Shown: positions 60,173 through 64,000 of the stretch, piece after piece
Layout of the letters: each line of letters starts with the position of its first letter
Numbering within the stretch: the first letter of the stretch is position 1
From: Odobenus rosmarus divergens
Taxonomy: Eukaryota; Chordata; Mammalia; Carnivora; Odobenidae
Length of the DNA stretch: 64,000 nucleotides
Direction of reading: 5' to 3'
Assembly (NCBI RefSeq): GCF_000321225.1
Contig: NW_004450397.1
Span: 2,412,429 to 2,476,428, forward strand
The notes under the pieces: model-generated
Database searches by the model: none
What the model was told of the DNA's origin: nothing
What the model saw: only the letters and a program-made list of their open reading frames with translations
Made by a program: the position numbers and the translations under genes

Positions 60173-62209
60173 TCTCAGTTCAAGACATCCTTGATTGCTT
60201 TAGTTATCAGTTTTATTAAAAATATAAGTATTCTGTACTATCTACAAGTAATTTACTTAGCATTAGTTTATGTTTTCCAACTAAATTTAGAAATGATTTT
60301 ATAAAAAATGACCTAAGTATTGTTTGAAAGGCATTAAACTAGCAATAGTCAGAATATAGGTTCACAGAGAACATCTGAGAAAAAGGAAAAGCAGTAAATG
60401 TGAACAGAGGTAACAAAGGAATATCTAAAATGAGAAAAATATGATTTTTTTTATATTTTAAATTTGTGACTTCTGTCACATCTCTTTCCACTGTACCAAC
60501 CTGACAAGCATGTCAACTGAACATGATATAATGAATAGAGAGAAGGGAGGTCCTACCTCTTGGCTAAAGGTAATGGCAGAAAATAGAGGCCTCTGATTTG
60601 ACATGGCAGAAAATATAGCATGCTTTTCTCTGTCAAGGTGATCCCAAGGGAGGTTTTAGCATAGCTTCCTGTTTTATAAGCCATCTCCTTTCTCATTTCC
60701 CTACTCTGATGGCTACCAATCCTGCTATATGAACACAGTGAGGAGACATAATGGAGACACATATAAAACTGCTCCACTCATAGACACACTTTATAAAGGG
60801 CACAAGAATTGTAGAGCCTGGTTCTAGCTTCACATACTTCATCTTTCCTTCCTCCACTTTTACTTATTTTTTTCACACATCTAATTTTAAATTTCATAAA
60901 ACAAAAAGTCTTGTAATCCTCTGCCACTGTCACTTTCACAAGATGTAAAGCTGTATATTTTAGTCCAGGCAAATATCCAGCAATCAAGCAGATGGGTTTA
61001 AATTTTGTATTAAAATATAAACAATAGGAAATGCCTAAAAGATGATTCTGATCTAGTCAAGGTAATGACTGAAAGCTTCCATGCCTCTTGCATCGCAGTG
61101 AAGTACATTTTCAGATGGCCCCTAAAACCACAACTAAATGCTATTGAATTCCACCCACCACCAACACACACATACCCCTTATACACACACAAACTCACGG
61201 AGAACAGGAAATGTAGCAATGATTTAAAACCCTATGTTATCTAAGAACTTTCACAGTCTTTAATTTTCTATGTACTTTCCACTAGATTGATCATGGAGTA
61301 AAATGAACTGATAGTTTATCTCTTTCTCCTTTCTACATTTTGCTGGAGATGAAAAAAACAAAACAAAACAAAATGATAGCAAAAGAAGGAGGAAAATAAC
61401 ACTGAAGATTCTAGATATATTTTATACTACATAATAAGCTCTGTAGTTATCAAGAATTTACTCAATTTCTTGGTCTTATATTTTTGAGACTATGGGTAAT
61501 CACTTTCCTCATTTTAAAAGTAAGTATACCAGTGCTTCTGGGAGTAAGCTGGACATTCATATATGGTCTTTGCCTTTTTAGAGAGTGCAATCTAAAATAG
61601 ATGTGAATAATTAACAGATACACTATTTAACAGATAGACTAATGTGTGTGTTATACAACCAAGATTAAAAAATAATAAACATTTCTTGCAATTCTTTCTT
61701 CTGTTCAGTGTAAGTGCTACAAGATGAAAGACATGTGCCTTTGGTATACATATCTCATGATAAGGATAAAAAAGACTATAAATCTTTAAGTCAAAAGGCT
61801 AGTAGTTTTTATTTTTGTTTTTTACTTTTAATCTTTTCACAGCTGCTGAATAATTGTATAAGCTGTAAGGATACAGATTTACAAGAAATATAGCTGTATG
61901 GCATATCGACACTAAGACTGAATCAAGTGCTCCTATGGATTTTGTGATTTTCATACTTGCTCTGCATTTTAGCCATTTTAAGGAAATGATCTCTTTACAA
62001 GGTGCCAGAATCATGGGCATAAATACTAGATCCATTGTCCAGATTCCTTCCAAACCTCTATACAAAAATTTTGAAAAAATGAACATAATATACACTTTAA
62101 AAATTATTAAATTATTATATATATTATATAAATCATTAAATTATTATTATTACTGTGACTGTCAATTGTAAATTTCTCATATCCTAAACTATCAAGAACT
62201 CTACAAGAG
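60173..62209. other. intron, no firm feature
   Basis: Antisense frames at 60553-60777, 60778-60987 and 61799-62095 show no domain. An L2-like trace near 61560-61640 is too weak to call. Confidence 0.45.
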
Positions 62210-62275
62210 ATCATAGCAATTAAGTATCTGGCATATAGTAAATATTCAAATACTTGTTGGAGGAATAAATGACTC
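62210..62275 (-). repeat. L2 3' terminal relic in antisense
   Basis: TCTGGCATATAGTAAATATT CAAATACTTGTTGGAGGAATAAATGA-type wording is the reverse L2 end. Confidence 0.5.
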
Positions 62276-63283
62276 TAACTTTTGGATATTTTGCTAGTAT
62301 AACAGATTGGTGGTAATCTTCAGTTTCACTCTTCTTCCTCCTTTAAAAACATTTCCTTGCACTTCTAGATGTCCCATCACACTGCTGCCCGCTTCTCTCA
62401 GTTTGAAAATCTCAGTGTATACTCCATATTTACAGTTGTGGCTATCTGAGCTTAGGCTTGACCATAAGTGGATCCATTTTTGTCTCTGTATGTTACCTGA
62501 ATTTTCTTCTTGAGATTACTGTGCCCTAGGATCAGAAGTGAATTCACTCAGGGACAAACAGTAGAATATTTGGTGAAGAGAAGTATAAACAAATAGTTAT
62601 TTTTGTTCTATAACAAGCAAATAGCTATAGGTGTTCGTGTAGAGGCTCATTGATCTCAGGGCATTCAGTTCTGCAAGCCCCTGGGCACTTCTCTCTTGGA
62701 TGAAAGGTGGTTGCTACAGTTCTAGACTCGTTTAAGTCAGGAAGTAGAGGGTAAAGGGGAGGTATTAGCAGCTTCTTTCCCCTCAGTAAAGAAAGCAAGA
62801 GCTCTCCCAGAAAAAAACCCCAACAGGCTTCTGCTTATACCCTATTGACTTGAACCCTGTTGCACAGCAAGCCCTTGTTGAAAGGGAGGCAGAGAGAAGG
62901 ATGGAAGGGATAGGTTAGCTCTCCATTCCTCCCTCATTTTAGCTCAGAAGGCCATCCCAGTTGTTTGGATTTTCGTCATCCATGTAGTCAGTGATTGTGG
63001 TATCTGCCCTCACTGACTTTTTTTTTTGTTCTAAGAAATAAGATTTTCTCATTGTTTCTCTAAATGTCCTTTTATGAAGCCCAAAATTTTCATTGACCTT
63101 CCATGAATAGAATGCCCCATCTGAGATTATAAAGAAACAATAGCAAGTGGCTGAAGCTTAGGCCTCATGAAAAGTATATCTCTTAAGACATTTGAGGGTT
63201 TTGACACAAAAGCTGCCACATTATGCCAATATAGCCTACGTCCATTCTAAGTGTGGTATTTACTACACATTTATAGCACAAAT
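62276..63283. other. intron, no feature seen
   Basis: Nothing recognised. Confidence 0.45.
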
Positions 63284-63500
63284 TCTCTCTTTTTTTTTTT
63301 TTTACATATTTATTGTAAGGAATTGGCTCATGTAGTTACGGAGGCTGACAAGTCCGAAGATCAGCAGGGTGAATTGGATCAGCAGGAAAGCCAATGGTAT
63401 AATTCTAGTTCAGATTTGAAGGACTGAGAACCAGGAGAACCAATGATGTCTTTCCAATCTGAAAGTCAGTGGTTAGAGACCAGGAAGAGCCAATTCTTAA
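63284..63500 (+). repeat. old interspersed repeat, probably same family as 41180-41716
   Basis: TATTGTAAGGAATTGGCTCA, GGAGGCTGACAAGTCCGAAG, CTGAGAACCAGGAGAACCAA, CAGGAAGAGCCAA are the internal landmarks of the repeat whose ends are seen at 41.2-41.7 kb. Confidence 0.55.
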
Positions 63501-64000
63501 ATGCTTACTTTCAATTTCTTTACTTATCTCATTATGATCCAGTAATAAAGAATGGACATATCAGCTCTAGTTTGCCAACCACATGTCACATAAAATAAAT
63601 ATGCTAGTATTATGACACTTTGCTCTTTATATTTACACATGGTAAACATCTCTCTCTGTTTCTTTTATCTAGATGATAAAACGTATGATTTCTGGTGTAC
63701 TGTTTAAACAAAATTTGATCATAATTATCTGATACTAAAAACCACCAAGGCTTATTTATGTCACATTAATGTAAAGTTAATCGAAACCCTTTCAAGCTTT
63801 ATTGATAATGCCAGCACATCCCAACAGAGTCTCTCTGTAATTGCTAATCTCCACTAGTTTACTGTAAACATAATTGTGATAGCTGGGCTAACCCATAACA
63901 GATTAACGTTTAGACTCATTTCCTTTGCCTTACATAACAGAAAAAATGTAAGCATTTCTTTTTTACCCCACAACGTTTCTCAGGAAGAACTGCAGTACAT
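63501..64000. other. intron, no feature seen
   Basis: Unique-looking AT-rich sequence to the window end. Confidence 0.45.

Larger units (their letters stand above)
27425..64000 (+). other. SPAG16: SPAG16 intron downstream of the exon (partial, right end outside window)
   Basis: No following WD40 exon is seen up to the window end, so the intron is at least 36.6 kb. This fits the known long 3' introns of SPAG16. The longest open frame in it, 42343-42867, is LINE-1 ORF2 and not host coding sequence. Confidence 0.7.

Overview
The window is vertebrate nuclear DNA from a carnivoran mammal. It is AT-rich, almost entirely non-coding and crowded with interspersed repeats. The most informative family is the carnivore tRNA-Lys-derived SINE (CAN SINE, head like GGGGCGCCTGGGTGGCTCAG, CT-rich middle, AAATAAATAAAATCTT tail); I count 24 copies. 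Their consensus looks like the arctoid caniform type (bear, seal, mustelid group) rather than the dog or cat form. That species placement rests on memory of the family and was not tested by search.
The only exon of a host gene I can support is a 127-bp internal exon at 27298-27424 on the + strand. It encodes part of a WD40 repeat (peptide containing IASCDACGVTKLWDFRKL) that I recognise as SPAG16, the mammalian PF20 homologue of the axonemal central apparatus. It has an AG acceptor, a CAG|GTAGGA donor and an open frame throughout. The rest of the window is therefore read as parts of two very large SPAG16 introns, about 27.3 kb upstream and 36.6 kb downstream, both running off the window.
Layout: 1-2150 is the 5' end of a carnivore LINE-1 on the minus strand (5' UTR with two tandem 258-bp monomers, then the start of a broken ORF1). 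3.5-3.7 kb holds a 173-bp pure pyrimidine tract built from an exact 71-bp tandem repeat. 4-18 kb is SINE-rich intron with L2, MIR and hAT-type relics, including a SINE nested in a SINE at 15.5 kb. 19.8-22.6 kb holds old L1 fragments and a 22-bp perfect palindrome. 27.3 kb is the SPAG16 exon. 29.4-37.3 kb is poor in young repeats. 38-39.5 kb is a layered relic (old L1, MaLR LTR, SINE). 41-43.6 kb contains L2, a 5'-truncated young L1 and a SINE that reused the L1's target site. 44-64 kb is intron with scattered SINEs, L2/MIR relics and microsatellites.
I found no rRNA, functional tRNA, CRISPR array, prokaryotic gene or operon, and no evidence for a new multi-gene system. The real points of interest are repeat architecture (a triple-copy target site, a possible SINE dimer, a polypyrimidine tandem repeat, hairpins), a strong sense-strand bias of SINEs in the gene, and a long open frame antisense to the L1 5' UTR. 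Family names for old repeats are from recall; RepeatMasker with a carnivore library would settle them.
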